From Rhodopseudomonas palustris (GTDB lineage: Bacteria; Pseudomonadota; Alphaproteobacteria; Rhizobiales; Xanthobacteraceae): 64,000 nucleotides of DNA. The stretch is from the NCBI RefSeq assembly GCF_013415845.1, contig NZ_CP058907.1:1178001-1242000 (forward strand). Reading direction: 5' to 3'. The translations under genes were made by a program, and so were the position numbers. A model generated the notes under the pieces. That model did no database searches and was not told the DNA's origin. It saw nothing but the letters and a program-made list of their open reading frames with translations. Shown here one piece after another: positions 7,320 to 15,985 of this stretch; position 1 is the stretch's first letter, and every line of letters begins with the position of its first letter.

Positions 7320-8399
7320 ATGGCGCACCCGATTCAAGAAGTTCTGCAAGCCTTCGCCGCCGGCGAAATCGTCGTCGTCACCGATGACGATGATCGTGAA
7401 GGGGAAGGCGATCTGGTGGTCGCCGCCTCGCTGTGCACGGCGGAGAAGATGGCGTTCATCATCCGCCACACCTCGGGCATCGTCTGCGCCCCGATCACCA
7501 TGGAAGACGCGCGGCGGCTGCGACTCGACCCGATGGTCGCGCACAACGACAGCAACCACACCACCGCCTTCACGGTTTCGATCGACTACAAGCCGGACAA
7601 CGGCACCGGCATCTCGGCGGACGAGCGCGCATCGTGCTGCCGCGCGCTCGCCAATCCCAATGCCGGCGCCGCCGACTTCGCGCGCCCCGGCCACATCTTC
7701 CCGCTGATCGCGCGTGAGGGCGGCGTGCTGCTGCGCTCGGGACATACCGAGGCTGCGGTCGACCTGTGCAAGCTCGCCGGTTTGCCGCCGGTCGGTGTGA
7801 TCAGCGAGCTGATGAACGACGACGGCACCGTGACCAAGGGTGCGCAGGTCGTCGCATTTGCCAAGAAGCACAATCTCAAGCTGGTTACGATCGCCGACCT
7901 GATCGCGCATCGCCAGGCCCGCGAGAAGCTGATCGAGCGCGTCGCCACGTTCCCGGTCGAAAGCCCGATCGGCGTGATGCGGGGCTATGCATATCGCTCG
8001 CCGTTCGACGAGATTGCCCACATCGCCTTCGTCTTCAACGGCGTCGGCGACGGCAAGAACGTGCTGACCCGGTTCCACAAGCCGAACATCGTCAAGGAGA
8101 TCTTCACCGGTCCCCGGCGGATGGAATCTGTACTGGCGCAGTTCAAGAAGAACGGTTCCGGCGTGCTGATCTATCTGCGCGATGGCGCCGCCGGCGTGCC
8201 GGTGTCGCCGATCGACGAGCAGAAGACCGCCGAAGCCGACCGGCACCGGCAATGGCGCGAGATCGGCGTCGGTGCGCAGATCCTGCGCGACCTCGGGGTG
8301 ACGTCGATCCGGCATCTCACCACGTCGCAGATCGACTACAAGGGCCTGTCGGGTTTCGGCATCGAAATCGTCGGCAACGAGCACCTTGAAGGCACCTGA
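7320..8399 (+). CDS. ribB: 3,4-dihydroxy-2-butanone-4-phosphate synthase with degenerate RibA domain
   Basis: This makes the four-carbon riboflavin precursor from ribulose 5-phosphate. The start at ATG 7320 opens MAHPIQEVLQAF. The N-terminal domain (residues 1-205) has the RibB signatures DDDDREGEGDL and HTEAAVDLCKLAG. The C-terminal domain (about 210-359) is GTP-cyclohydrolase-II-like in length and in the segment SPIGVMRGYAYRSPFDEIAH, but it contains no Cys at all, so the three zinc ligands of RibA are missing. This matches RibBX-type proteins whose RibA half lost activity. A separate ribA must exist elsewhere. It is transcribed alone or with the downstream dehydrogenase. Confidence 0.9.
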   Translation: MAHPIQEVLQAFAAGEIVVVTDDDDREGEGDLVVAASLCTAEKMAFIIRHTSGIVCAPITMEDARRLRLDPMVAHNDSNHTTAFTVSIDYKPDNGTGISADERASCCRALANPNAGAADFARPGHIFPLIAREGGVLLRSGHTEAAVDLCKLAGLPPVGVISELMNDDGTVTKGAQVVAFAKKHNLKLVTIADLIAHRQAREKLIERVATFPVESPIGVMRGYAYRSPFDEIAHIAFVFNGVGDGKNVLTRFHKPNIVKEIFTGPRRMESVLAQFKKNGSGVLIYLRDGAAGVPVSPIDEQKTAEADRHRQWREIGVGAQILRDLGVTSIRHLTTSQIDYKGLSGFGIEIVGNEHLEGT

Positions 8400-8459
8400 C
8401 CGAGGTTTTACCCTCCCCATCAACGTCGCCCGAAGCGGCAAGGTCTGAAAGGACAATCG

Positions 8460-9674
8460 ATGAGCGTGCGCGCGCAAACCAAGGACAAGCCGGCTCAGGC
8501 GAGCTTCAAGTGGGATGATCCGCTGCTGCTGGAAGATCAGCTCACCGAAGACGAGCGGATGATCCGCGACACCGCGCGCGCTTACGCCCAGGACAAGCTG
8601 CTGCCCCGCATCAACCAAGCGTATCTCGAAGAGAAGACCGACCGCGAGATCTTCAACGAGATGGGGGCGCTCGGCCTGATCGGCGTCACGCTGCCGGAGG
8701 AATACGGCTGCGCCAATGCCAGCTACGTCGCCTACGGCCTGGTGGCACGCGAGATCGAGCGGGTCGATAGCGGCTATCGCTCGATGAACAGCGTGCAGTC
8801 GTCGCTGGTGATGTATCCGATCTATGCTTACGGCGACGAGAACCAGCGCAAGAAGTATCTGCCCAAGCTCGCCTCCGGCGAGTGGGTCGGTTGCTTCGGC
8901 CTCACCGAGCCTGACGCCGGCTCCGATCCCGGCGGCATGAAGACCAAGGCCGAGAAGGTCGCTGACGGCTATCGCCTCACCGGCAGCAAGATGTGGATCT
9001 CGAACGCGCCGATCGCCGACGTGTTCGTGGTGTGGGCGAAGTCGGCCGCGCACGACAACCAGATCCGCGGCTTCATCCTCGAGAAGGGCATGAAGGGCCT
9101 GTCGGCTCCGAAGGTCGGCGGCAAGCTCAGCCTGCGTGCCTCGATCACCGGCGAGATCGTGATGGACGGCGTGGTCGTTCCGGAAGATGCGCTACTGCCG
9201 AACGTGTCGGGCCTCAAGGGGCCGTTCGGCTGCCTCAACCGCGCGCGCTACGGCATCTCCTGGGGCGCGATGGGCGCCGCGGAAGACTGCTTCCACCGCG
9301 CCCGGCAGTACACGCTCGACCGCAAGCAGTTCAATCGTCCGCTCGCTGCGACCCAGCTCGTGCAGAAGAAGCTCGCCGACATGGAGACCGAGATTACCCT
9401 CGGTCTGCAGGCCAGCTTGCGCGTCGGCCGGCTGATGGACGAGGGCAAGATGGCCCCGGAGATGATCTCGATCGTCAAGCGCAACAATTGCGGCAAGGCG
9501 CTCGACATCGCCCGGATGGCCCGCGACATGCACGGCGGCAACGGCATCCAGATCGAGTATCACGTGATGCGCCATGCCCAGAACCTCGAGACGGTGAACA
9601 CCTACGAGGGCACCCACGACGTGCACGCGCTTATCTTGGGCCGCGCGATCACTGGGCTGCAGGCGTTTTCGTAA
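8460..9674 (+). CDS. gcdH: glutaryl-CoA dehydrogenase (acyl-CoA dehydrogenase family)
   Basis: A flavoenzyme of 404 aa that would oxidise and decarboxylate glutaryl-CoA to crotonyl-CoA, a step in lysine and aromatic-acid breakdown including the anaerobic benzoate route. Family features are [20 protein letters not shown] at the start, the flavin-binding [15 protein letters not shown] and [16 protein letters not shown] blocks, and a C-terminal [16 protein letters not shown] in which E383 is the catalytic base. AAAGGA precedes the ATG at 8460. The gene stands 60 bases after ribB. Substrate choice rests on overall resemblance to GcdH, not on a tested residue. Confidence 0.88.
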   Translation: MSVRAQTKDKPAQASFKWDDPLLLEDQLTEDERMIRDTARAYAQDKLLPRINQAYLEEKTDREIFNEMGALGLIGVTLPEEYGCANASYVAYGLVAREIERVDSGYRSMNSVQSSLVMYPIYAYGDENQRKKYLPKLASGEWVGCFGLTEPDAGSDPGGMKTKAEKVADGYRLTGSKMWISNAPIADVFVVWAKSAAHDNQIRGFILEKGMKGLSAPKVGGKLSLRASITGEIVMDGVVVPEDALLPNVSGLKGPFGCLNRARYGISWGAMGAAEDCFHRARQYTLDRKQFNRPLAATQLVQKKLADMETEITLGLQASLRVGRLMDEGKMAPEMISIVKRNNCGKALDIARMARDMHGGNGIQIEYHVMRHAQNLETVNTYEGTHDVHALILGRAITGLQAFS

Positions 9675-9713
9675 GGCGTGGCGTAAGTCCGCGCCCTTCG
9701 TTCCGCGCTCTGC

Positions 9714-9811
9714 GTCATCGCCCGCGTAGGCGGGCGACCCAGTATCCCAGGGCGTCTGAGATCAGCGACGGCGGTGAGTACTGGATCCCCCGCCTGCGCG
9801 GGGGATGACGA
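9714..9811. repeat. composite palindromic intergenic repeat
   Basis: The left arm (9714-9753) begins GTCATCGCCCGC and the right arm (9779-9811) ends GCGGGGGATGACGA. The two arms are near inverted copies (GTCATC-x-CCCGC...AGGCGGG-x-GA-x-CCAGTA), and each contains its own short hairpin (CCCGC/GCGGG). The whole makes a cruciform of about 98 bp. This type of dispersed palindrome is common between genes in the family. It lies between gcdH and the MBL-fold gene. Confidence 0.75.
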
Positions 9812-9868
9812 CCGGGAAGGAGGATGGGTCCGGCGACCCATCAGCAAATAACAACAAACGGGAAACGC

Positions 9869-10801
9869 ATGAGCGACGAGAGCGAACCTTCGGACGATGT
9901 TCCGTTCAATCGCGAGTTCGGGCTGCAGCCGGGCATCGTCGAGGAAATCCGTCCCGGCTTGCGCCGCGTGTTGTGCAACAACCCGTCGCCGTTCACGTTC
10001 ACCGGCACCGTCAGCTACATCGTCGGCCGCGGCAAGGTCGCGATCATCGATCCGGGTCCTGCGGACGAGGCCCATGCCAATGCGCTGCTGAACGCCGTCA
10101 AAGGCGAAACCGTCACGCACATCCTGGTCACCCACACCCACAAGGATCATTCGCCCGGCACGCCGCTGATCAAGCAGGCGACCGGCGCCACCGTCTATGC
10201 CGAAGGACCGCACCGCGCGTCGCGGCCGTATTTCGAGAGCGAGACGGTGTCGACCGAGTCCGGCGCCGACCGCAACTTCAAGCCGGATGTCGAGATCCGC
10301 GACAGCGATATGATCGAAGGCGATGGCTGGACCATTGAATCGGTGGCGACGCCCGGCCACACCGCCAACCACATGGCGTTCGCCTGGCGCGAAGGGGATG
10401 CGCTGTTCGTCGGCGATCACATCATGGGCTGGTCGACCACTATCGTGGCGCCGCCGGACGGCTCGATGCCGGACTACATGGCGTCGCTTGACCGGCTGAT
10501 CGGACGCGACGAGCAACTTTATCTGTCCGGTCACGGCGCCGAGATTCTAGAAGGTCCGCGCTACTCGCGATTCCTGAAGCGGCACCGGCTGGCGCGCGAA
10601 GCCTCGATCCTGCACCGGCTCGGCAAGGGCGAGACCGACATTCCCAGCATGGTGCGGGCGATCTACATCGGCATCGACCCGCGCCTAGTCAGCGCCGCCG
10701 GCTATTCGGTGCTGGCGCACCTGGAAGATCTGGTGATGCGCGGCGTCGTTGCCACCGAGGGCGATCCGGTGATCAGCGGCCGCTACCGGCTGGCCGGTTA
10801 G
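9869..10801 (+). CDS. metallo-beta-lactamase-fold hydrolase (LACTB2-like)
   Basis: A 310-aa cytoplasmic protein. The zinc-binding motif THTHKDHSPG (H-x-H-x-D-H) is at about residues 89-98, with the further ligands in TPGHTANH, FVGDHIMGW and LSGHG. A C-terminal helical domain with REASILHRLGKGETDIPSM matches the LACTB2/hydroxyacylglutathione-hydrolase-like winged region. The start at ATG 9869 is taken because the product then begins MSDESEPSDD; the upstream in-frame ATG at 9824 lies just after the repeat. The substrate is unknown. It converges on the chemoreceptor gene. Confidence 0.82.
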   Translation: MSDESEPSDDVPFNREFGLQPGIVEEIRPGLRRVLCNNPSPFTFTGTVSYIVGRGKVAIIDPGPADEAHANALLNAVKGETVTHILVTHTHKDHSPGTPLIKQATGATVYAEGPHRASRPYFESETVSTESGADRNFKPDVEIRDSDMIEGDGWTIESVATPGHTANHMAFAWREGDALFVGDHIMGWSTTIVAPPDGSMPDYMASLDRLIGRDEQLYLSGHGAEILEGPRYSRFLKRHRLAREASILHRLGKGETDIPSMVRAIYIGIDPRLVSAAGYSVLAHLEDLVMRGVVATEGDPVISGRYRLAG

Positions 10802-10814
10802 CAGCCGCTTCTCT

Positions 10815-12566
10815 TCATAGTTTGTAGGCGGTGCGGAAGCCGCCCCAGTGGCGACCGCGCACCCGCACCGGCACATCGATCTCGCGCATCATCACGGTCT
10901 GGCCGCCGCCCATGTCGCGGGCGTAGCTCTGGATCAGGAACGAGCGGGTATTGCGCCCTGCCGCGAGCCCGGCCGGATCGTTGAAGATCCGGCGGTTGCG
11001 TGAGTTGGCGGTGTTGAACGCGACGTCGCCCGGCCGCTGCGGCTGCGAGTACAGCTTGTTGTGCACCGGCAGATAACCGTTGCGGTCGATCATCACGCAG
11101 AACGCCATCCGCCGGTCCTTGGCCAGAAAGCTTTCTTGGAACGGTGGCAGCGCGCGGTCGGCCCAGTCGAGATACTGCGTGCGGTATTGCTTCGGATCGG
11201 TTCCGGCGATCTCGATGTAGTTTTCGTCGAACATCTGCTCCAGCGTCAGCGCGCCTGACGCAATGCCGCGTTCGAAGATCTTCGAAAGTTCATGCCCGGC
11301 CTCGATCGCGCGGGTGACGAACTCGGTGTTCTCGTCGCGGATCGCCCATAGCCGATCCTCGATCCGGTTCTGCAGCGCCGCGTCGGGGGCGACGAATAGC
11401 GCCAGCGCCCCGGCCTTGCCGTGCTCGGCGATGCGGATGCTGCAGGCGCCGATGTCCTGCAGCTCGGCGGAGAGTTGCTGGCCGGTCGTCAGGGCGGCGG
11501 CGGATGGGCCGCTGATCAACACGCCGTCCATCGAGATTTCGTACACCGGCGCGGTGATCCTGCCGCGCGAAGTGTCGAGTTCGATCTGCAGGTGGCACGG
11601 CAGCTTCTCGCGGCGTCGTGCGTCTTCGCGGTCGCCGAGCTTGAGTAGAACCGCGGTCCTGGCCCGCAGCTTCTCGGCGAAGTTGGTTACGTTCTGGCCG
11701 GCGCGGGCGACCTCGTCGCCGTGTTGTTCTGCCTCGCGGGTGGCGCTGTCGATCTCGGCGGCGCTGTCGCCGACCGAGGCGATGAAGGTCGACGCCGAGG
11801 TGGCGTTGCCGGCGATTTCGCCGGTGGTGGCGTTCTGTTCGGCCACCGCGCCGTTGACTGTCTCGAATACCGGCCGGATCGCCGAGATCGCGCTGGTGAT
11901 ACGATGGACGGCGTCGGCCGAGCTGGACGCGTCGCGCTGCAGGGCGTCGATCTTGCGCTTGATCTCCTCGGTCGCCTCCTGGGTCTGCACCGCCAGCGCC
12001 TTGACCTCGGTCGCCACCACGGCGAAGCCGCGGCCGGCGGCGCCGGCGCGGGCCGCCTCGATCGTGGAGTTCAGCGCCAGCAGGGTGGTCTGCCGGGCGA
12101 TCTGGGAGATCAGATTGACCACATTGCCGATCGCAGCCGACGAATCGCGCAGCCGCTCGACATTGGCTGTGGCCTCGTCGGCCGCGGCGCTGGCGTCGTC
12201 GGCGAGTTGCGATGCCTGACGGACCTGTGCGCCGATGCCATGGGCCGAATGGGTGAATTTGTCGGCCGCCTGGGAGAACGAACTCGCGGTCGTCTGGGCG
12301 GCACTGGTCCGGCCGGTGAGGGCGTCGGTGCGCTCGCGGATGGTGTGAAGCGTCGAGGTGGTCGACTGCACCCCGGTGGTCACGGAATGGGCAGCACGTT
12401 CGAGCTGCCGAATCAGCGAGCCGAGCTCCAGCTCCAGCAATTCGAGGATTTCACGGGCGGAATCGGCTTCCGCGACCGTCGGTTCGGCTGCAGCCGGGGG
12501 CGAGGCCGCCACGACGTTCAGGGCCGCCGTTTCCGGCGACCGCTTGCGAAATAGGCCGAACGCCAT
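10815..12566 (-). CDS. soluble chemoreceptor with PilZ-like and C-terminal sensor domains
   Basis: A 583-aa methyl-accepting chemotaxis protein without membrane segments. GGGAGGA lies just before the ATG at 12566. The coiled-coil signalling region comes first, with the hairpin tip at residues 160-190 (QTTLLALNSTIEAARAGA and FAVVATEVKALA). A PilZ-like segment follows at about 316-400 (RRREKLP, then EISMDGVLISG, with Glu where PilZ usually has Asp or Asn). The last 170 residues end in WGGFRTAYKL and contain MIDRNGYLPVHN, typical of Cache/PAS sensor cores. The sensor therefore sits at the C-terminus, the reverse of a standard receptor. It is divergent from yebC. Confidence 0.88.
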   Translation of the reverse strand: MAFGLFRKRSPETAALNVVAASPPAAAEPTVAEADSAREILELLELELGSLIRQLERAAHSVTTGVQSTTSTLHTIRERTDALTGRTSAAQTTASSFSQAADKFTHSAHGIGAQVRQASQLADDASAAADEATANVERLRDSSAAIGNVVNLISQIARQTTLLALNSTIEAARAGAAGRGFAVVATEVKALAVQTQEATEEIKRKIDALQRDASSSADAVHRITSAISAIRPVFETVNGAVAEQNATTGEIAGNATSASTFIASVGDSAAEIDSATREAEQHGDEVARAGQNVTNFAEKLRARTAVLLKLGDREDARRREKLPCHLQIELDTSRGRITAPVYEISMDGVLISGPSAAALTTGQQLSAELQDIGACSIRIAEHGKAGALALFVAPDAALQNRIEDRLWAIRDENTEFVTRAIEAGHELSKIFERGIASGALTLEQMFDENYIEIAGTDPKQYRTQYLDWADRALPPFQESFLAKDRRMAFCVMIDRNGYLPVHNKLYSQPQRPGDVAFNTANSRNRRIFNDPAGLAAGRNTRSFLIQSYARDMGGGQTVMMREIDVPVRVRGRHWGGFRTAYKL

Positions 12567-12762
12567 AGTTCCTCCCGCAAAACTAGAAGATAGGCTGCTA
12601 CTCTCGCGGCGCCCCGTGAAGTTACGGTTAAATTTTCTTTCCGTGGAACTACGGATTTCGTGCTTCGGGGCGACGGCAAGTCTTTGATTTTGGCGGATGC
12701 GCCGCTTATAACCCCGCGCCGCAGCCCGAAATTCCAACGGATCGACCCGCGAGAGAGAGCGC

Positions 12763-13509
12763 ATGGCCGGACATTCGCAATTCAAGAACATTATGCACCG
12801 CAAGGGCCGCCAGGACGCACAGCGGTCCAAGCTGTTCAGCAAGCTCGCCCGCGAAATCACCGTCGCTGCCAAGCTCGGCACCCCGGACCCGGCAATGAAC
12901 CCCCGGTTGCGGGCGGCGGTGCTCGCGGCGCGCGCGGAAAACATGCCGAAGGATAACATCGAGCGCGCGATCAAGAAGGCGATCGGCGGCGACTCAGAGA
13001 ACTACGACGAGATCCGCTACGAGGGTTACGGCCCCGGCGGCGTCGCAGTGATCGTCGAAGCGCTGACCGACAACCGCAACCGCGCTGCATCGGACATCCG
13101 CTCGTTCTTCACCAAGTCCGGCGGTAACCTCGGTGAAACCGGCTCGGTGTCGTTCATGTTCGACCGCACTGGGATCATCGAGTACGACGCCGACAAGGCT
13201 TCCGCCGACGACATGCTGGATGCCGCGATTGAAGCCGGCGCGGACGATGTGGTGTCGTCGGAGGCCGGCCACGAGATCTACGCGTCCCAGGAAACCTTCC
13301 GCGACGTTGCCAAGGCTCTCGAGGCCAAATTCGGCGAGGCCCGCAAGGCCGCGGTGATCTGGAAGCCGCAGAACACGGTCGCGGTCGACGACGAGACCGG
13401 CGAGAAGCTGTTCAAGCTGATGGACGCCCTCAACGACCACGACGACGTCCAGAACGTCTACGCCAACTTCGAAGTCTCTGACGCCCTGATGGCGAAGATG
13501 GCGGGCTGA
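12763..13509 (+). CDS. yebC: YebC/PmpR-family regulatory protein
   Basis: A 248-aa cytoplasmic protein of the YebC family, which affects transcription and, in several bacteria, translation at difficult codons. The start [20 protein letters not shown] is diagnostic and fixes the ATG at 12763. GAGAGAGAG runs just upstream. The conserved segments [31 protein letters not shown] and [14 protein letters not shown] are all present. yebC upstream of ruvC is a common order. Here one small opposite-strand gene intervenes. Confidence 0.93.
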   Translation: MAGHSQFKNIMHRKGRQDAQRSKLFSKLAREITVAAKLGTPDPAMNPRLRAAVLAARAENMPKDNIERAIKKAIGGDSENYDEIRYEGYGPGGVAVIVEALTDNRNRAASDIRSFFTKSGGNLGETGSVSFMFDRTGIIEYDADKASADDMLDAAIEAGADDVVSSEAGHEIYASQETFRDVAKALEAKFGEARKAAVIWKPQNTVAVDDETGEKLFKLMDALNDHDDVQNVYANFEVSDALMAKMAG

Positions 13510-13517
13510 TCAGGACT

Positions 13518-13538
13518 GCGCGGCCGGAGTGGCCGCGC
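13518..13538. terminator. GC-rich hairpin between convergent genes
   Basis: TGCGCGGCC, loop GGAGT, then GGCCGCGCG form an 8-9 bp stem shortly after the yebC stop and before the stop of the opposite-strand gene. There is no U-run on either side, so its efficiency as a terminator is uncertain. Confidence 0.45.
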
Positions 13539-13555
13539 GTCCCGGGCTTGCCGCT

Positions 13556-13861
13556 TTATAGCACCTCGATGTTGTACTTCGCGGGGCCGACCACCGACAC
13601 CACTCGCATGTAGATGGTGTTGTTGTTGTTTCCGTCCTCATAGATGATGGTCTGGTTCGCGGGCACCGGTGGCGGCGGCGGCGGAGCCGGCGTGTAGGGG
13701 GTGTTCGGCACGCGTTGGGTGATGAGCACGCCCGTTGTTCCAGCCGGCGGCAAAGGGCCGATGGGCTGGAGGGTGGGAAACGTCAGGCTCTCCACCGGCA
13801 CTGCGTAGGCGTCAGTTTCCGAAACACGTTTAACCTGACCGTGAGTGATAACTCGGCTCAT
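13556..13861 (-). CDS. small Pro/Asn-rich protein of unknown function
   Basis: A 101-aa protein starting at ATG 13861, with AGGAGA eight bases upstream. It has no signal peptide or membrane segment. The centre is a proline run (YTPAPPPPPPVPANQ) followed by an acidic stretch with four Asn in a row (EDGNNNN), then a short beta-like end (TIYMRVVSVVGPAKYNIEVL). Codon usage in the third positions matches the neighbours. It was not recognised as any family. It separates yebC from ruvC. Confidence 0.6.
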   Translation of the reverse strand: MSRVITHGQVKRVSETDAYAVPVESLTFPTLQPIGPLPPAGTTGVLITQRVPNTPYTPAPPPPPPVPANQTIIYEDGNNNNTIYMRVVSVVGPAKYNIEVL

Positions 13862-14059
13862 AACGATCTCCTATCGGCTACTTCCGATAGCGCTATGCAA
13901 CCATCACAACTTTAAGTTGTAAAACACAATCTGCTCACCTCGTGTTCGCACGAGGGGCGTCGCGTTTTCGCGCGGCTCTCGACGCGACGCTGGGGAAGGC
14001 TCCGCTCAGCGCGCTGTTGCTATTTTGTTCTTAAGCTTTTCGGCGCTATCACAAGCGTC

Positions 14060-14584
14060 ATGACCGCAGTCTCGATTCGTCGCCCGATCCGCATCCTCGG
14101 CATCGACCCCGGCCTTCGCCGCACCGGCTGGGGGGTGGTCGACAGCGACGGCAATCGGCTGGTCTATATCGCGTGCGGCTCGGTCGAGCCGCGGGATACG
14201 CTGCCGCTGGCCGAGCGGCTGCTGGCGATTCATGATGGGCTGGCGAAAGTGCTGGCCGCCCACGCGCCGGCTGAGGCCGCGGTCGAGCAGACCTTCGTAA
14301 ACAAGGACGGCGCCGCGACGCTGAAGCTCGGCCAGGCGCGCGGCGTGGCGATGCTGGTGCCGGCGATGCATGGCCTTTTGGTCGCGGAATACGCGCCTAA
14401 TCTCGTCAAGAAAACCGTGGTCGGCGCCGGCCATGCCGACAAGACCCAGATCCAGATGATGCTGAAGATCCTGCTGCCCAAGGCCGATCCGAAAACCGCC
14501 GACGCCGCCGACGCCCTCGCCATCGCCATCACCCACGCCCACCACCGCGGCGCCGCGCAGCGGCTGAAGGCGGTGGGGGCATGA
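14060..14584 (+). CDS. ruvC: Holliday junction resolvase RuvC
   Basis: RuvC cuts Holliday junctions symmetrically after RuvAB branch migration. The 174-aa product has the four acidic active-site residues of the family in the expected places: D16 ([10 protein letters not shown]), E76 (AAVEQTF), and D148 and D151 in the [17 protein letters not shown] block. Length is normal for RuvC. It heads the ruv cluster, followed after a repeat-containing gap by ruvA. Confidence 0.96.
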   Translation: MTAVSIRRPIRILGIDPGLRRTGWGVVDSDGNRLVYIACGSVEPRDTLPLAERLLAIHDGLAKVLAAHAPAEAAVEQTFVNKDGAATLKLGQARGVAMLVPAMHGLLVAEYAPNLVKKTVVGAGHADKTQIQMMLKILLPKADPKTADAADALAIAITHAHHRGAAQRLKAVGA

Positions 14585-14622
14585 TGATGTTTGGAGCGAT
14601 GCTTCTCCGCGCATGCAGCGCG

Positions 14623-14722
14623 CGCCCTCTCCCGTTTGCGGGAGAGGGCTGGGGTGAGGGCGACGCGAGCACAGTGCTCGGGGACCCCCACCCCCGACTC
14701 CTCCCCGCGAGGGGGAGGGGGG
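14623..14722. repeat. palindromic intergenic repeat, ruv copy 1
   Basis: GCCCTCTCCCGTTTGCGGGAGAG (hairpin) and GGCTGGGGTGAGGG on the left mirror CCCCCACCCCCGACTCCTCC and CCGCGAGGGGGAGG on the right. The unit resembles the copy at 15851-15953. Both sit inside the ruv cluster and neither is translated. It fills most of the 184-base gap between ruvC and ruvA. Confidence 0.75.
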
Positions 14723-14768
14723 AAGAGGCGTCTCGCTTGGTTGGGGCACTGCTCGCTGGAGCCCACGC

Positions 14769-15386
14769 ATGATCGGCAAGCTCAAGGGCATCATCGACAG
14801 CTACGGCGAGGACTACGTGATCCTCGACGTGCAGGGCGTCGGCTATCAGGTACACTGCGCCAGCCGCACCCTGCAGGCGCTGCCGTCGCCGGGTGAAGCG
14901 GCGACGCTGTCGATCGAAACCTATGTGCGCGAGGATCAGATCAAGCTGTTCGGTTTCCGCACCGACACTGAGCGCGAGTGGTTCCGGCTGCTGCAGACGG
15001 TGCAGAGCGTCGGCGCCAAGGTGGCGCTGGCAGTGCTGTCGACATTGCCGCCGCACGACCTCGCTAACGCGATTGCGCTACGCGACAAGGCCGCGGTGGC
15101 GCGCACGCCCGGCGTCGGGCCGAAGGTCGCCGAGCGCATCGTCACCGAGTTGAAGGACAAGGTTCCGGCGCTCAGTGCGGTCGACCCCGCAGTGGTGAAG
15201 CTCTCCGGCGCGATCGACGACAATCGGGCGCCGCGCGCAGTGGCGGATGCGATTTCGGCGCTGGTTAATCTCGGCTATGGCCAGCCGCAGGCGGCGGCCG
15301 CGGTCGCCACAGCCTCCCGCACTGCCGGTGAGGACGCCGAGACGGCGCAGCTGATCAAGCTCGGCCTGAAGGAGCTGTCGAAGTGA
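14769..15386 (+). CDS. ruvA: Holliday junction helicase subunit RuvA
   Basis: RuvA binds the four-way junction as a tetramer and recruits RuvB. The 205-aa product opens [21 protein letters not shown], the RuvA OB-fold signature. The two helix-hairpin-helix motifs are at about residues 70-130 ([17 protein letters not shown] and [19 protein letters not shown]), and domain III at the end is [13 protein letters not shown]. Its TGA overlaps the GTG of the deaminase-like gene, so the two are translationally coupled. Confidence 0.96.
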
Positions 15387-15808
15387 GTATCACCGAGGCC
15401 GACCGCGCGCTGATCGACGCCGCGATCGAGGCAATCACCAAGCGCTATCGCAATGATTGGCAGGAGGTCGGCGCCGCGCTGCTGACCCGCACCGGCAAGC
15501 GTTATGTGGCGGTCAATCTCGACGCGTATCTCGGCCGGATGGCGGTGTGCGCCGAAGCTGTCGCTCTCGGTCAGGTGATCACCGAGCTTGGAGAGGCCGG
15601 GATCGACACCATCGTGGCGGTTCGCCATCCCAAGCCCCACGATTCCGACCGCGAAGTCCGCGTCGTGTCGCCGTGCGGCGCGTGCCGCGAACTGATCTGG
15701 GACTACGACCGCAACGCCCGTGTGCTGGTGCCTGGGCCGGATGGTGTCGAAGCCGTCGGGATCAGCGATCTGCTGCCGAACAAATACAGCCGGGAGCGGA
15801 TGTTGTGA
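15383..15808 (+). CDS. cytidine-deaminase-like protein
   Basis: A 141-aa zinc deaminase of the cytidine deaminase superfamily, closest in feel to the short blasticidin-S-deaminase-like members. C56 and E58 in the CAE motif and C98/C101 in PCGACREL are the zinc ligands and proton shuttle. The GTG start at 15383 overlaps the ruvA stop. Its substrate cannot be told from sequence: cytidine salvage and a modified or antibiotic nucleoside are both possible. Its location inside the ruv cluster, between ruvA and ruvB, is unusual. Confidence 0.85.
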
Positions 15809-15850
15809 GTGCCCTGACCGTGTTGGCCGCTACTCTCTCCGCTTGCGCGG

Positions 15851-15953
15851 CGCGCCCCCTCCCCCTTGCGGGGAGGGCAGGGGTGGGGGTCCACAACGGG
15901 ACGCCATCCTTGTGGCCCCCCACCCCCGCCCCCTTCCCGCAAGGGGGAGGGGA
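15851..15953. repeat. palindromic intergenic repeat, ruv copy 2
   Basis: GCCCCCTCCCCCTTGCGGGGAGG and GGGGTGGGGGTCC on the left mirror GGCCCCCCACCCCCGCC and CCCGCAAGGGGGAGGGG on the right. It matches the organisation and much of the sequence of the 14623-14722 element (CTCCC hairpin, then GGGGTG, centre, CCCACCCCC, then hairpin). It occupies the gap between the deaminase-like gene and ruvB. Confidence 0.75.
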
Positions 15954-15985
15954 GAACAGGCACTGCCGCGTGGTACACTTCCCCA

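Noticed and set aside
7140-9053. Long minus-strand frame opposite ribB and gcdH
   Set aside because: Shadow of two clear plus-strand genes, with no start signal or motif.
15866-15985. Longer N-terminal extension of RuvB
   Set aside because: The in-frame extension translates the palindromic repeat at 15851-15953 and gives a Gly/Pro/Arg-rich stretch unlike any RuvB; MTDPSRLV at 15986 is the normal start.
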